Source: Physcomitrium patens
Lineage: Eukaryota > Streptophyta > Bryopsida > Funariales > Funariaceae
DNA: 64,000 nucleotides
Assembly: GCF_000002425.4 (NCBI RefSeq)
Contig: NC_037260.1
Span: 10,713,414 to 10,777,413, forward strand
Direction: 5' to 3'
In this document: in pieces, positions 37,831 to 51,445 of the stretch
Layout: every line of letters starts with the position of its first letter
Position numbering within the stretch: position 1 is the first letter of the stretch
Program-made: the position numbers and the translations under genes
Notes under the pieces: generated by a model
What the model was told of the DNA's origin: nothing
Database searches by the model: none
The model's input: the letters and a program-made list of their open reading frames with translations, nothing else

Positions 37831-40800
37831 TGGCACAAACATTCATATTGACACTAGTAACTACTAAAATAAAATATTTTTGATATAAATAAATAATAAT
37901 AAATAAATTTAATAATATCTTATAGAAAAATTTATTAGAACCTTCATAGATATGGATTTGACTTTAAAAGTATTTGTTGATGATTGATAGGTTGAAAATT
38001 TAGCTAACAAGTTGGTCATGTATCACACATATTGACAACTTGTTTTATAAGTTGGTGACATGCTATACATATTAGCCACTTGTGATACAAGTTGGTCATG
38101 TAGCACATATATTAGAAATTTGTCTTGCAAGTTAGACTTGTCATTTACAAATTGGATACGTATCAAATTATCTATAGAATGTTGTCAAATAGTTCATTAG
38201 TTAGATAGTATATGTATAAATAAGAATGAAGTTTTCTTTATTCTTCTTAATACCTTTCTTGTTATTAGTTTTATTTCAAGAGTTTCTAGTCTTCTTGTCT
38301 TTAGCAATAGTCATTTTGGTTTTGATATTAGTAGTATTTTTGAGTGAATATTTATTATTTTCAAATAATATAAGAATATATTGATTCTTTAAATATTTTT
38401 TGATTTATATTCTTCTAAATTTGACAAGAATCTTAATTTTTTATACTTATTTTTTCAAAAGTGAATAAATTATCTCATTGCTTATTCTTCAAAATATACT
38501 ATTTAATTAAAAAATTATAAAGTAAAATTTTATAGGTTATTTGATATGTGTCTAATTTATGCAACATGTGACTAATTTGTAATATAAGTTTCTAATATGT
38601 GCACCATATGACCAATTTGTATAACAAAAAGCCTATTTATAAAGCAATTAATCAACATATGCAACACTAGGTCCACTTAATTAAGTTTTCAATCTATTAA
38701 TCACCTACAAATACTTATAAAATCAAATCTAAGTCTATGAATCTTCTAAGAAGCTTGTTTATAAAATATTATCAAATTTATCTACTTCTATCTGTCTTTG
38801 CTTATCTAAGTGAATATTAGTATTAATATATCTATTTATAATATAAGAATTAGAATCAACTACCATCTATATTGTCAAATTTAAAAACCTTGCTTGCAAC
38901 ATGGATTAAAATGATAAAGTTTTTATCAATAAATTTTGACATGGATTAAAAGATAATATTGAAGTTTTATTATCAAAAATGCAAAAAAAAAATCTTTGAA
39001 ATAATTTATTACTTAAGCCATTGCATTTTAATTAATTCTTTAAAAGGTATCAAAAATAAAGATTGATAGAAGGAAAACAAATCAAGTTGTGACAATAATT
39101 CTTAAGTTTTTAGAAACTTATTTATTAATGTTCAAATCTATATAAATTAATGTAATATATTTTAAATATATTACTAACTAAGAAAATATTTAATTTCATT
39201 AAAAAAATTATATTTATATTATCAAGAATTTAAACATATTTTTAAACATTGTCCAATGTAAAAATGCAACTACAAAATAAAGAGCATAGTTGTCAAAAAA
39301 GATAATGTATTAGAAAACAAGTTTGTCTTGCTATAACTAGAACTATGTAGCTAGAATATTATACAACACCTAGTAAAGATTCTATTCTTTCTTCAAAATA
39401 ATTACCTTATTTCAAAATAGATGCTTGTCAAAGACTTAAATATCACAAAGTCTTTATCTAAACTTGCAAATATGTCAATTGCTTTTTAACATCTAATGAA
39501 TGCTATTTTTTAAGAGTTTTTAGATGATTTTTTTATTTAATATCTAAATAAAATTTTAATTTATTCTTCAAATACAATAGAATATGAATTTTAAGTTTGT
39601 TGTGTATTACAAAAATTTAGAGATATAAAACTATATAATAAGATGTAAAAGTTTATATTTTATAGAATTTAAGTTAATTTTTTAAAATATATTATTTCAA
39701 ATGATCTACTTATGATAGATCCTAAGTAAGTTTATGCTAAGATAATTGTAGCTTATAATTGAAGAAATTTTTTAGCAATTAAGATCAATTATAAGATCTA
39801 CAACAAAGAATTTTTTGTAATAGTAGATTCATTTAAAAATGGTGATATGATTTAAGAAATTCTTCTAATTAAGTGGCTATTTATATAAATCATTAGAATT
39901 TCAAATATTTAATAAATTATTACTAAATTTATCACTAAAATATAATTTATTACTAAAATATATTAAAATTTTATTACTAAATTTATTACTAAAATATAAT
40001 TTATTAATAAAATATATTAAAATTTTATTACTAAAATACTTATTATTAAATTTATTAAATTAAGAATTTATAAAAATTTATATTTAATATTATTTATTAA
40101 TAAAAAAAATAATAAGATTTATCAAACATCCTTTTTAAATATTTTTATCTTGTATCAAAAGAAAGAAATTTAATTTTCAATCAAAAAAAAAAATTCTTTT
40201 AAAGCCAAAGTAATTTCATCTTCTAGCAATATAATCAATATTAACTATTGATTCAAAAAACAATTATCAAATATAATTAGGAATATCCTCAAATCTTTTT
40301 TTTCATGATATTAAGAATAATTCTTTTAAATCTTATTATACTTCTATGTTTGAATTGAAAGATAATCTTTTCTATTTTGAAAGTAATTTTATGTTTCAAA
40401 AGATAAAGCAAAATTACAAGCTTTGCAAGCTTGTGACAATTTTTCAACTACAAGAAATTTTAGATATAAGATGACTTTGAAGTTAATATCAAGAAATTTT
40501 TAGTGGCTTCAAATATTCAAAGTAATTAAATACTTTGTATAATCATGTAATACTTATTTAACATTTAAAATTCTTCATCATTAATTTTATAGATTTTTCT
40601 AACCACTACTTATATTAGAAGAAACATGATCATTTGTTTCTATAGACTTTATCACAAATCTTCTAATTTCAAGCTCTTAGGCTTCTATATTTGTAATTAT
40701 AGATTATTTCATTAAGATGGTAAATATTGTAGTATATAAAAAAACTATTACAAGTGAAGAAACAACTAAATTCTTTTTTGATAAAATTTATTATTATCAT

Positions 40801-42862
40801 TGATTATTAAAAAAATATTACATTAAATAGAGAGACTTTATTTGTTTTTAGATTTTGGAGAATATTTTTTAAGATATTAAGAATAGACATAAACTATCTT
40901 TAATCTTCTATCTTTAAACTAATGGACAAATATATCATATAAATTAAGTATTGAAGCAATATTTAAAATATACCATCAATTATCATCAAAAAAAATAGGA
41001 TAATTATTTTGTTATTGGCAAAGTTTTTTATAATAATACAATACATTCTTCTACTCAAAAATCATTTTTTTATGTTAATTATGATTATCATCCATCATTT
41101 AATATTTTTAACTTTTCAAAAGTTGATAATCTTGTAGCAAAAGATTTGACAAGTTATTTATTAAAGCTATATACGACAATGAAGGCACAATTAAAAGAAC
41201 CTCAAAAACAACAAAAAATCAATGTAGTTGTTTATTGTAATAAGCAACCTCAATTTCATATTGGCGACAAGGTATGGTTATTCTACCATAATATAAAGAT
41301 TATTTGCTATTATAATAAGTTGGATTACTATAGATTTAGATTTTTTTATTTGTAAATAAATCAATTTAATTGCATATCAATTACTTCTATTAGAATCTAA
41401 CAAGATCCATCTTTTTTTTTATGTATTTCTTTTTAAATTATATAAGACAATGTATATAAAGAAGAAGACAAATGCCACATCTTTCTAAAGAAGTAAACAA
41501 TCATCAAAAATTTGAGATAGAAGAAATTTTAAATTTTTAAGTAATATCAAAATAGGTTGGAATATCTTATATTTTGGTGCAAATATGATATTGATAAACG
41601 CATATAGAATCCATCTAAAAATCTTACAAGTACAACAAAAAAGATTGATATTTTTCATCAATAACAACTATAAAAACCAATATGAAGAGTTAAAAAATTC
41701 TTTACTATAAAGCAAAGTAACCTCAATAAAAATCATATTCTATCTTCTATATTTATTTGTGGTTTTTTTTATATTTGTAGCATTTTGAGGATAGAGGATT
41801 ACTAACTAAAAAATTCAACTCAAAAACTATTGTTTGTTAAGTTACAAGCAAAGCCTTTAAAATTGTCACAACTTTCAAGAGAATGTAATAGAAATGAAGA
41901 TCTTAACAAATAAGATATTTTTTTTGAATAGATAAAGAGATATAATAATTTTGATATTACTACCTTAGAAGAGACTTTTAATATTTGTGAATATTATTAA
42001 AGGTAGAAGTCACTCTTTATGGTATTTTTAATATTTTATTTAGAGAAGTTATGAAGACCTAAACAATGATTAAATAATAAGGTGGACTTCTTACATTGAT
42101 ATGTAGTACTATTGATAGTTGAGAAGACCTATCAAATATCTTTAATGAGAATAAAGATTAGAATATGTTAAAAATATAATTTGTTGCATTTCAAACTTTA
42201 TCAATATGTCACTACTTCTCTTTGTAGAACTTATACTTAAAAAAAGAAGTAATATCATGGACATATATATTAACACTAGTAACTACTAAGATAAAAAATT
42301 AATTAATTAATTAAAGTAAGTAAAAATATATAAATTTGATGATATCTTATAAAGAAGCTTTTTAAAATCTTTGTAGATACAAATTTGATTTTAAAAGAGT
42401 TTGTAGATGATTAATAGGTTGAAAACTTAGCCAACAAGTTAGTCATGTGTCATACATATTCACAACTTATTTTATAAGTTGGTCACATGATGTGCATATT
42501 GGCCATTTGTAGTACAAGTTGGCCATGTGGTACAAATTAGCCATGTAGTATACATATTAAAAACTTGTCTTACAAGTTAGACATGTCTCCCACAAATTAG
42601 ACACATATCAAATGATTTATAAAACATCGCATGTAGTTCACTAACCAAATAGTGCACATGGAGGCAAAGGTGAGGTCTTCTTCACTCTCTTCAATATATT
42701 TTTTGTTCTTGGCATTGTTTCAAGAGTTTTTAGTCTTCTTGTCTTTGGCAATAGCTATATTAGTTTCAATACTAGTATTATTTTTAAGTAAATATTTATT
42801 CTTTTTAAGCAACACAAGAATATATTGATTCTTTGGTTGATTTATGATTTATATCTTTGAAA
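37831..42862 (+). mobile_element. Ty3/gypsy element 'gypsy-2', internally deleted, same family as gypsy-1
   Basis: LTRs at 37831-38426 (596 bp) and 42253-42862 (about 610 bp). Both begin near 'acactagtaactacta' and end in TTGACA or its decayed form. Internal text follows gypsy-1 in order but is only about 3.8 kb. The target duplication is not clear (TTGAA and TTGTG). Confidence 0.78.
38430..42200 (+). pseudogene. Gypsy-2 gag-pol remnant lacking the RT core
   Basis: gag-like text (38890-39400) runs into protease text near 39430. It then jumps within a few bases to RT text equivalent to about 19840 of gypsy-1, so the protease end and the front of RT are deleted. A second jump near 39745 removes the connection domain. 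Integrase text spans about 40140-41400 and ends near 41340. A chromodomain-like piece is at about 41500-41600. Stops are everywhere. Confidence 0.72.
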
Positions 42863-43299
42863 TTGTGTTGCTCCAAAATTTATATTAATAAGACCATATT
42901 ATTCCTTCTCTTTATCTTCTATTTACACCATGGCAACTTGGTCATGTAGAAGAACTTCTAAGAGCAACATGTTTTCTATATGTTTCTTTTATAATCTTAT
43001 TTTGAATATTTTAAATGAAAAAAAATGAAATTTTTAAATAATATAATCTTTTATAATATTATCAAATATTCTATATAATTATTTTTTTATTTTACTTGAG
43101 GTTTTGTGATCCATCTTACATAACAGTTTTATTTTTCTCATCAGCAATAAATGTTAAAATAAATTGTAAAAAACTCATTGTTTTTGGCCCAGTATGTTTG
43201 GCAATCAAACCATGTTTGGCAATCAAGTTCTTTTGGAAAAAATATGTCCAATCTTTATATCTTTTTAATATATCTATATGATGCATGCACTATTTGTTT
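42863..43299. other. AT-rich spacer right of gypsy-2
   Basis: About 440 bp of AT-rich DNA. I see no recognisable coding or repeat content, apart from a short local repeat 'gtttggcaatcaa' near 43196-43225. Confidence 0.5.
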
Positions 43300-46240
43300 A
43301 CACTTGTTGCATTCTGAGGACAGGCAAGCGGGAGTAGTCGAATTGAATAAAACCAAACTACCCCCCTCCCTCCAAATAAATAAATAAATAAATAGAGGTA
43401 AGATACCAATAATTCTGGTAAGCTAATCGTCCTCTAAACAAACCCCTTGCTATTCTCTGCCACAACCTCGGAAGATGGAGAGACAAATCATCGGGGAAAA
43501 ATGGGGAAATTTTGTTGGAAAAAGCAAAGACAAGTCTGGCTGCTCAGGCTATTGATGCAATACTAAGAATAATCCATTAGATGCCACTCACGGTGAAATA
43601 TTTTTGTATCCTTTTTGCCAAGTGGTCGAGAGAATCGATTGGGGACCAAATAAGAGCCAACGACATTAATGCGATATTGATCGAATTGTAGGATTCCCGG
43701 AGGAAGCTCTGCCTCCTTGTCAGCGGACTGAGCCAGACTGCTACGGTGGAAGCCTACGATTAAATTGAAAGCACCAAATCGTCCAACACATCATGCAATG
43801 TGGTGAATTCACCTCATCTTTCACCGACTTTAAGGCGAGTCGCTGAGAAACGAAACCACGCCAAGGGATGTTGCAACCTGAACGTCAGCGGCGGAAATGT
43901 TCGACACGGAGAGTCTGTCTAAGTCATTGGAGAGTCTATCAAAGCAAACGTCGTGTTATCACATCAATGCTACCTTATCCATTTTTTGAGCTACTGTTGC
44001 CTGCAGGTGTCAGTGCCACTAAGCTCATGGCCTAAGAACAGCCTTTCACGAAATCTGAAGTGTAATCGTTAAATCAAGCTTACTGACTTCTCAGTGCCAG
44101 TTTCAAATTCTGTATTTCTATTCGGAAGACTGAACCTTCACGCCAAGGTCCGTAATGAAACAGATTTTTAAAATAAAGTTATTTAAATAGGATGCAAAGA
44201 ACATGCAGCATCATAAAAAGATCGTCCAGGAGTGAAGGTCTAAAGCAACTGCTACCAAGGCCAGTGAGTGGCGAATACTTTCCATCTTCAACTTGACGAG
44301 GAATAACTTACTAACACTTGGGACATTCTCTGAGGAGCGGCCGCTGAACGCTTGACATTGGTAAAGTTCCTCGCTTTGATATTAGCCTCCCTGTCACTGA
44401 GATCTTGTGTTGAAATGAAGGAGAAACTTGATTCTCAAGAGACACAATAACGGCCACTCAAAGTTTTTATTGCACCATTAGCAAGAATTAACTTACGCTG
44501 CACTACTTCGAAGGACATACATCATAATTCATCCTTGAGATGACTTTAGAGAACATGAAAAAACTTACACGTCAGAATAAATCTAAAGTTGTCACAGCAA
44601 TCCCCGTTTTCAGTGAAGACCATGCAAATTTGGTAATTTCAAATCACAATGCATTCACATGTGAAACACATTCCTTATACATGATTCTTTCAAGAGTTTT
44701 AGTTGATGAAAAGGCTCCAAATGGCTGCAGTTCAACGATGAGCTCCTCGAAACCTATCATCTACTTGTCTAAGCAGGATAACATAAACGATACAATACCA
44801 ATGCCGCTGGCTAATGAGAGAAAAAAAAATATATATATATATAAGCTTCGTTGAATAGCAGTCAGAATAATTTCTGATGTACAGTCTAAATTAATGAAGT
44901 TTCCGTTACCTTGTACTTCTAAGCTTTCAGAGCAATCCCAAGCGTCGTTTTTGACTAGGCAACTTCCGAACACAACCTTAGCACTCAACTGTGCCTGATA
45001 CTAGTTCTAATTACCTCTAATCTTGACGGTTAAAAAACTCGAGTAAGCACAAGGACACTAGGTGCGGATCCACGCATACACTGGTTTAGAATTATACGTG
45101 CTCACATCTGATTTGCCTTTGTGTGCCTGGCGCGGCCTTGAGTTTCTAACTAAATATTCTTCTCTTCTTAAGCAAAGATTAGCACCAAAGAGCCAGGTTA
45201 ACATGCGATGTCAATCCATAGAAGAGCTTTGCTTAAGAAGAGCAGAATTTGTCAGAGCCAGGTTAACATACGATGCCAATCTTTAGAAGAACAGCTTTGA
45301 AAGCGGCTTTTATATCACAATCAACACCTGAAAATTTGGTTACTATTCTCCTCCTCAAATGAGCTCATTACACGAAGTTCTTGAGCAGAAGTACGACTTT
45401 GTCTCCTGTCAATCTTTTGTTCAAAACATTGGTTTCTAAGGCCTCACAATCACAAGATTCAGACAGCTGTCCCATCGGCGAAAGTATCGGGTTGACAGCA
45501 CTTGTTTGAAAAATGTCCAGAAAAACACCCTTGATGAACGTTGCTCTCCTGTCGTCATGTCGGAATCCTTTCTCCAGGAAAACACTCCAAGCACTTGGAA
45601 TACCAGATATATAAAGAGGTAACTTCTTGGCATCGGACTCCATAATTCCACTTCTAGTGGGAGGATTAAGCACACTTGGAAACCTCTCATCGATCCATTA
45701 CACCGCAATTATTTCCCCTAATCACAACTACATCATTCAATCGACTGTTCATTATTAAGAATATGAAACCTCACTGTAGGAGAATCGAAGTGAATCATGC
45801 AATGATGCAACGACAAAGCCCCACCTTACCTCGCATGAGCCTTTTATTAGTTTCATATCCTCAATTACAAAGCGGGGAACAATTTCCAATATTCTCCATC
45901 ATGGACCCCAGCAGCCAAGAAGAGGAAAAAGAGCAATTCAACTGAACAAAGGCTCCAACAAGTGTAAACGACCTCGACCATCGCCGCAACCGCTTTGAAA
46001 TCTCCAAGCTCACGGATCACGGCGCCATTTCATCGGGCTCCGATATTTCAGAAGCTCACACAACCGCTCCTGATTTTATTACAGCGCCTTAAATCAAATT
46101 TCAAATCTGATCGATACTCGGTAGGAGTTCGCACAAAGCGTCGATGGAAAACACGAAAGTAGGGTTTCATCCACAATTCTGATGGATGGATGTGAATGAA
46201 TGAATGAATGAATGAAATGTTCCTAGAGTCTACAGATGTT
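43300..46240. other. GC-balanced island without recognisable genes
   Basis: Composition jumps to a level similar to the left-hand gene region and ends sharply near 46240. Several open frames (for example 44540-44854 + and 45368-45708 -) overlap on both strands and show no known motif. It may be single-copy DNA or a non-coding transcript. It is bordered by an AAAT microsatellite near 43373-43395 and a GAAT microsatellite near 46190-46215. Confidence 0.5.
45163..45299. repeat. Local inverted plus direct repeat cluster
   Basis: The 15-base arm TCTTCTTAAGCAAAG (45163-45177) is exactly inverted at 45227-45241, with a 49-base gap. A direct repeat beginning GAGCCAGGTTAACAT occupies 45190-45231 and 45255-45299 with a few changes. 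Confidence 0.85.
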
Positions 46241-47035
46241 TCTATAGGGTAGCAGCTTCACTAGTTGTGCATGCAATTAATTATATTCTAAATCTTAATT
46301 CATTGATTATATAATCCTAATTTTAAAATCTAATCTTAAAGCTTATTTATGATTCGTAGTTCTTCATTCGTAAATTCTAATTATAATCTATAAATTCCAA
46401 CCCCTATATTCTAGTTGGATATGGAATGAATACAAAATAAATAAAAAAATAGACTTCAAGAAATAATGGAATCTCAAAGGTTCTAATAGATAAATGTCCT
46501 ATGAGATGTCTATTTAAGAGGGAATTTCTTGTGTATATACATTTATTTTATTGGCTTATAAATATATAAAAATCAACTTTTGTGCACTTTTTTTAATAGG
46601 TTGTTTAAATATACTTTGAAAAAAACCTAAAAATTGAAAAATAATAATTAATACTTTTAGATATTGATATTGTATTATGCAAGTTATGTTAGCATATACA
46701 TCTTTCATTTAACAATGCCAAAGAATAATTTATTTGTAGAAAAAGCGTAAAAAATTACAAGTAATTGTTTTACAATATCTAATGGTAAAAAACATTTCTT
46801 TGAAAGTCTGTGTGCATAAATATAAATATAAGTTTAATTTTATCACTATAAAAATAAACATGTAAAAAATATTAATAATGTTTTAACTAATAAATATATC
46901 ATTATAATATTTCTTTAATTAATTTTTAAAAATTAAAATGGAAATACATATATATATATATATATATATATATTATCCTCTACCTTGTTAGTGATCTAAA
47001 GGTGTTTTTTTTTTTCTAAGACTACATGAAAAAGA

Positions 47036-47066
<31 letters not shown>

Positions 47067-47107
47067 CAAAACAAAATATATATATAAAATTTTTATTTTA
47101 CAGTAAT

Positions 47108-47140
<33 letters not shown>

Positions 47141-48032
47141 CGGGGAGTTTTAAAAAGAATCATGTGAGAATAGTGACTACATCTTGGTATAGTCCAACAT
47201 AAAAATACCACAAGAAGACAATTAACTCCAGAATACAACAGAGCCACTTAAGAGGCTTCAAAAATATAAAAACAATTCTCCGATATAAATAAGATAGTCA
47301 GAGTTATTAATCGGTTTAATATGCATGACAAAAATCATGTTGGTTTTGGTATAGATGGGTACCAGATGAACTTTGCTCAAGTTTTAAAGAATTTGGGGCA
47401 AAAACTACAATACTAACTATATAAGCTTAACATCTTCAACATCATTTTATAAATTTATGGGTATTGTTTATTTTATGTATAATAAAGTAAAATGTATTTT
47501 TGGAAGTACCTTGAAACAAATTGTATTAATTATCTTTAACTTCTAGTTACATTTTTTAAACCCTTAAAAAAATAATTTTGATGTATGCAAATTAAGATTA
47601 AAGCAATGGCATTGCATAATTTCCAGTAAAAGATTTATTCTATTAAACTGAAGAATACATATATATATATATATATATATAATTATCTTTTTCTCCAGGT
47701 TGATTAATTCAAATTTTAGATTAAATGTGACAAAATAAATAAATAATTGAACAATTTAAACTAATCAAGATTAATATGTTTAGGTTGAAAATTGTGGACT
47801 CTGGGTTCAATGACAGTTATGCCATTAACAAGCAATAGTGTGTTGCTTATGCTCTAGTGCTTGTTAGTGCCACTAAAGTGTAAGAACACAATTTATATTC
47901 TTGCAATAAAGAAGTTAGAGCAAAGCACCAAAGGCAAGAGTGGATTTATTTGAAGCCAGGCATAAACATCATTTCTAGTGAAGGAAAAACATCAAAAACA
48001 AAAAAAGCACCACAAACAAACAACCAAACAAA

Positions 48033-48065
<33 letters not shown>

Positions 48066-48240
48066 ATATTGCTATATACATATATAAATAGAGGATATGC
48101 ACCAGATTTTTTGTTGTAGCCATCACAACTCCATAAAACATTTAGTCAAAAACATCTTTTTCTTACTTCCACCACAACCATTTCATCATGGTTCTCTCTC
48201 TAAATATTGAATTTATTTTTGAATGGAATAAAAAAACACT
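46241..48240. other. AT-rich spacer with several microsatellites
   Basis: Holds AT/TA runs near 46945-46972, 47657-47682 and 48036-48062, an AAAAC-type run near 47040-47076 and a long A-run near 47112-47140. No coding or transposon text was recognised. Confidence 0.6.
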
Positions 48241-48250
48241 AAAAAATATA

Positions 48251-48363
48251 GGGCAAATATCACACATGTCCCTGAACTTTCTCAAAATATGAAGAATACC
48301 CCTCAAGTTTTGATAATATCACACATGCGGCTCAACTTTGTAACAATTGCAAATTTGCCCTTT
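48251..48363 (+). repeat. MULE left terminal inverted repeat
   Basis: 113 bp. Inside it the word ATATCACACATG occurs twice, each time followed by CTGAACTTT- or CTCAACTTT-like text, so the repeat is itself partly duplicated. Confidence 0.85.
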
Positions 48364-48559
48364 CACTAGCTTTCAGTGAGAATGCAAATTATTACGAAGT
48401 TTGCAATTATTACAAAGTTGCAATTATTACACTAAATTTGTGTAAACTTTCACTAAGAATGCAAGTGACGAACATTCTGTAAAGGCTTCAATTTCAGGTG
48501 TTCATTGATTAAGTTGTTCACGTGCTACATTCGTGGTCTGCTCATAAGATGGTCATGCA

Positions 48560-48890
48560 TATCATCTTTGCTGAGGGAAGACGAGAAAAAGGAAGACCCT
48601 AAAGCTGAAGAAAAGAAGAAAAAGGTCAAGGCAGAGGAAAAGAAGGAAGACGCGACGGAGAAGAAGGTGGAAGTGGAGGAGAAGAGAGAGGAGAAGAAGG
48701 AAGAATCCCTCGCCTTACTCCACGTATGGAACTGCCATGGATTTCCCCTCTTTAGTACAGACTGAGCCAATCTCACACGCCTCTCTATCCCGATTACCAC
48801 AAGGCTTATGGTCTTCAAATTCCCTTGTACAATGCCAACTACATGAAGCACGACCAGATGGCCTTCTGAGACTGCCTCGTAGTTTGAAGC
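48560..48890 (+). pseudogene. Lys/Glu-rich fragment, possibly HIPP-like
   Basis: From 48565 the frame reads DEKKEDPKAEEKKKKVKAEE and continues Lys/Glu-rich to about 48714. In another frame at about 48783-48862 a Tyr-rich piece reads YPDYHKAYGLQIPLYNANYM. A Lys/Glu-rich middle followed by a Tyr/Pro-rich tail is the layout of heavy-metal-associated isoprenylated plant proteins (HIPPs), but no metal-binding HMA domain is seen. It is frameshifted and lacks both ends, so it is a captured or broken fragment. The family call is tentative. Confidence 0.3.
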
Positions 48891-49002
48891 ACTATTTTGC
48901 GTGTCTGGACACATTAATGCGAGGTGATTCGGAGGCAACTGTGGTAGAGTACATTAAATTGGATAACCAGAACTTGCTCACTAGATTAAGCTTGAAGTCG
49001 TC

Positions 49003-49260
49003 GTAGGTAGAGCGATGGCTGGGCTTGTACCACTCCAGCTTAGCACGCTTCCAGCTGATGTTTTGACAAATGTGAATGCTCCACCCAAGGATGAATCGAT
49101 CCTTGTCATCACAGCTGCACAGTTACCAGAAGCTGATGCATTTTTGTTCGGAATTCCAACTCGATATGGAACAATGTCAGCATCAATGAAGGTATTCTTC
49201 GATTCCAAGGGAGGACTGTGGAGAGGGCAGTCTCTAGCAGGGAAGCCAACAGGAATTTTT
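49003..49260 (+). pseudogene. FQR1/WrbA-type NAD(P)H:quinone oxidoreductase exon fragment
   Basis: Plant FQR1-type flavoproteins reduce quinones with FMN. This fragment reads LPADVLTNVNAPPKDES, then ITAAQLPEADAFLFGIPTRY, then GTMSASMKVFFDSKGGLWRG and SLAGKPTGIF. It covers roughly residues 45-115 of a ~200-residue family. The FMN-binding N-terminus (usually VYYSxYGH) and the GGGQE loop are missing. After GIF the frame diverges from the family's YSTGSQGGG. It is a captured exon or relic, not a working gene. Confidence 0.8.
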
Positions 49261-49309
49261 GTGCAATATATTGTTCAGTGCAAGGCAATGGCATTTTTCT
49301 GAAGGAATA

Positions 49310-50230
49310 GTCAACAATTCACGATCACATCGACCAAACCAGGTTACCCAAACAAAAATCTAAATAGATAAGAATGTGCTCATCTTCCTGATAAAAAGTG
49401 ATCTCCACAACTATGGAACTGTGTCACAGTCGAAGAGCACAATCCCATTACAACAATCAAACCAAAGTTGAAAGTGTAATGTTCCTATAAAGCATCTCAT
49501 TGAAGGAGATAGTTTTTTCTGTGAGTAACAGTGCCGAGCCTGTATAGTATCGTAAACGTAACGATGCGTACAAATCTCAATATGATTTACTAGTAAAAAT
49601 AACAAATCACAAACATTATCAATCAGATTTTGAGAACGTCTCCAGTACAAATGATAAGAAAAAATATTCTTATGATGTTATGTATACAAAAATATTTTTC
49701 TCTTCAGAATACAAGACTCGTGATAGTGGTAGAGTAAAACTCCATATGTATAGTCCTGTTCAAAGTTAATACATACAGAAAGACTAATCTGAGAGATAGA
49801 GTGTTCACTACACTTGCTTACACTTCAATACTTATTGTCACACCCTAATTCAAAGTGTAAAATAGATTGTATCACTGGTCTCATTGAGCAAAAGGTGAAA
49901 TGAATAATATATTAACGTCTAGTACAGATGGGTACTACCAGTATTCATATGTAACTAAAGTATTGCAAAAGCAGTCGTTTTTCTACCTCCAATACAATAG
50001 CACTACATAGAATACAAAGCTTAGAAGGGTAAGCAAGCAAGATGTCACATATTCCTAAATTAACTATTAAGCAATACATTCTGAGTTCAATATCAAATCT
50101 TCACAAGAAAATATACTTATAGTAACATATATGCCCTTTTATATCAAATAGTACACCTTTAGTAGATCTTACACACAACTCTTAAGCTAAATCACCAAAG
50201 ACATGTTTGAAGTATCAGCTATGTTGAATG
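49310..50230. other. Unassigned DNA between FQR fragment and viral-like block
   Basis: Composition falls gradually from plant-exon-like to AT-rich. I see no reading frame with a motif on either strand. The junction between captured plant sequence and viral-like sequence must lie here. Confidence 0.4.
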
Positions 50231-51082
50231 TCATATGTTAGTATCAATAGATAAAGCATGTGTTCTCAGCTTGGTCATCAAAGAAAGTATTTCACCTCTT
50301 GACTTAAAAGATGATAATTTCAATCCCATTTTCTTTAGATATTTCTTTACTTCAAATTTTTGTTCAGGAAGTCCTCCAAACAAAGACAATATATATTCTC
50401 TAGTAAATACAATACGTATAATAAACACTTCATCATCTTTGACATTAATACCATACATTACTTAAGGAAGTATATCATTTTAAAAAGTGCTATAATTCTA
50501 CTGACATGCTGCAATAAGAGCACTCACAAGTTGTATTTTTCCATTCTTATATCTTTTATCATGCTTGTGTTTACTTTCTTGCAAAATCTACACTGATTGT
50601 TTATCTTTTTTTCCTTCTCTATCACTGAAAGTAGTAAATACTTTATGTATAATTGTCATCTTAAGTCTTGATGGTACTATTTTTAAATGCAAAGAAACAT
50701 CAAACTTACATTCTTGAAGCAAGGTGTCTACTAAAGCTTAAATATATGGTTAAAACTTGAAATCTGGACTTTCAGATATGCTATTTCTTAGTATATGCTT
50801 CAACTTCATTAGAAACCTTCTTTGACTATCACTTAGATTCTTGTACCTGCTCAGTACAAATATTAGTACCTGGTCATACTCAAATCCTTCCAACTTTAAA
50901 TGTTCAAAATTAGGATCTATTTGAACATCAAAATATTTAAGAAATATATTTAATACGTTGTTTGTCTTACAAATGTTTATCTTTACTGCTTCATCTTCAT
51001 ATATTCTAAAGTAAGATGCATATTGTTTAAAGTTCCCTATGTCATAAGCTTGAGTTCTAAAACGCTTTGATTTTGGTGCCAT
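50231..51082 (-). pseudogene. Viral-like pseudogene W, about 284 codons, unknown function
   Basis: One frame runs from ATG at 51082 to TGA at 50231 with six internal stops, all TAA or TAG, and no frameshift that I can see. It begins MAPKSKRFRTQAYDIGNF. Later parts are charged and regular, for example GGLPEQKFEVKKYLKKMG. No domain was recognised. It is intronless, and its start lies 56 bp after the end of pseudogene Z, on the same strand. The long retained frame shows that it was once coding; the viral origin is inferred from its neighbours, above all the DNA polymerase. Confidence 0.55.
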
Positions 51083-51138
51083 TGCAAATAATATTATTTT
51101 TCATAGTAAACATTTATATGGGACACATACTGCACTAA

Positions 51139-51414
51139 CTAGCAATATCTTTGTCTACTATTCCATATCTCATATTTCTTACATCTAGGTGTAAGACATT
51201 TAATGAATCTTGAAAAATAATCTCCAACAACAAATCCTTTAGAACAATCAGAGTTACAACCTTCTCCTTCAGCTTCACCTTCAGCTTCACCTTCATATAA
51301 ACTATCTTTATTCTTTATTATTAGATTGATTCTAAATAAAGACCTCTTGATTCTGTGTCCATCTCAAAGCTTTTCAAGTATCTTATCATTATGAAAATTC
51401 TGTTTATTGTGTCC

Positions 51415-51445
<31 letters not shown>

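Noticed and set aside
48525..48938. Ser/Phe-rich minus-strand frame
   Set aside because: It is the antisense shadow of the Lys/Glu-rich HIPP-like fragment.
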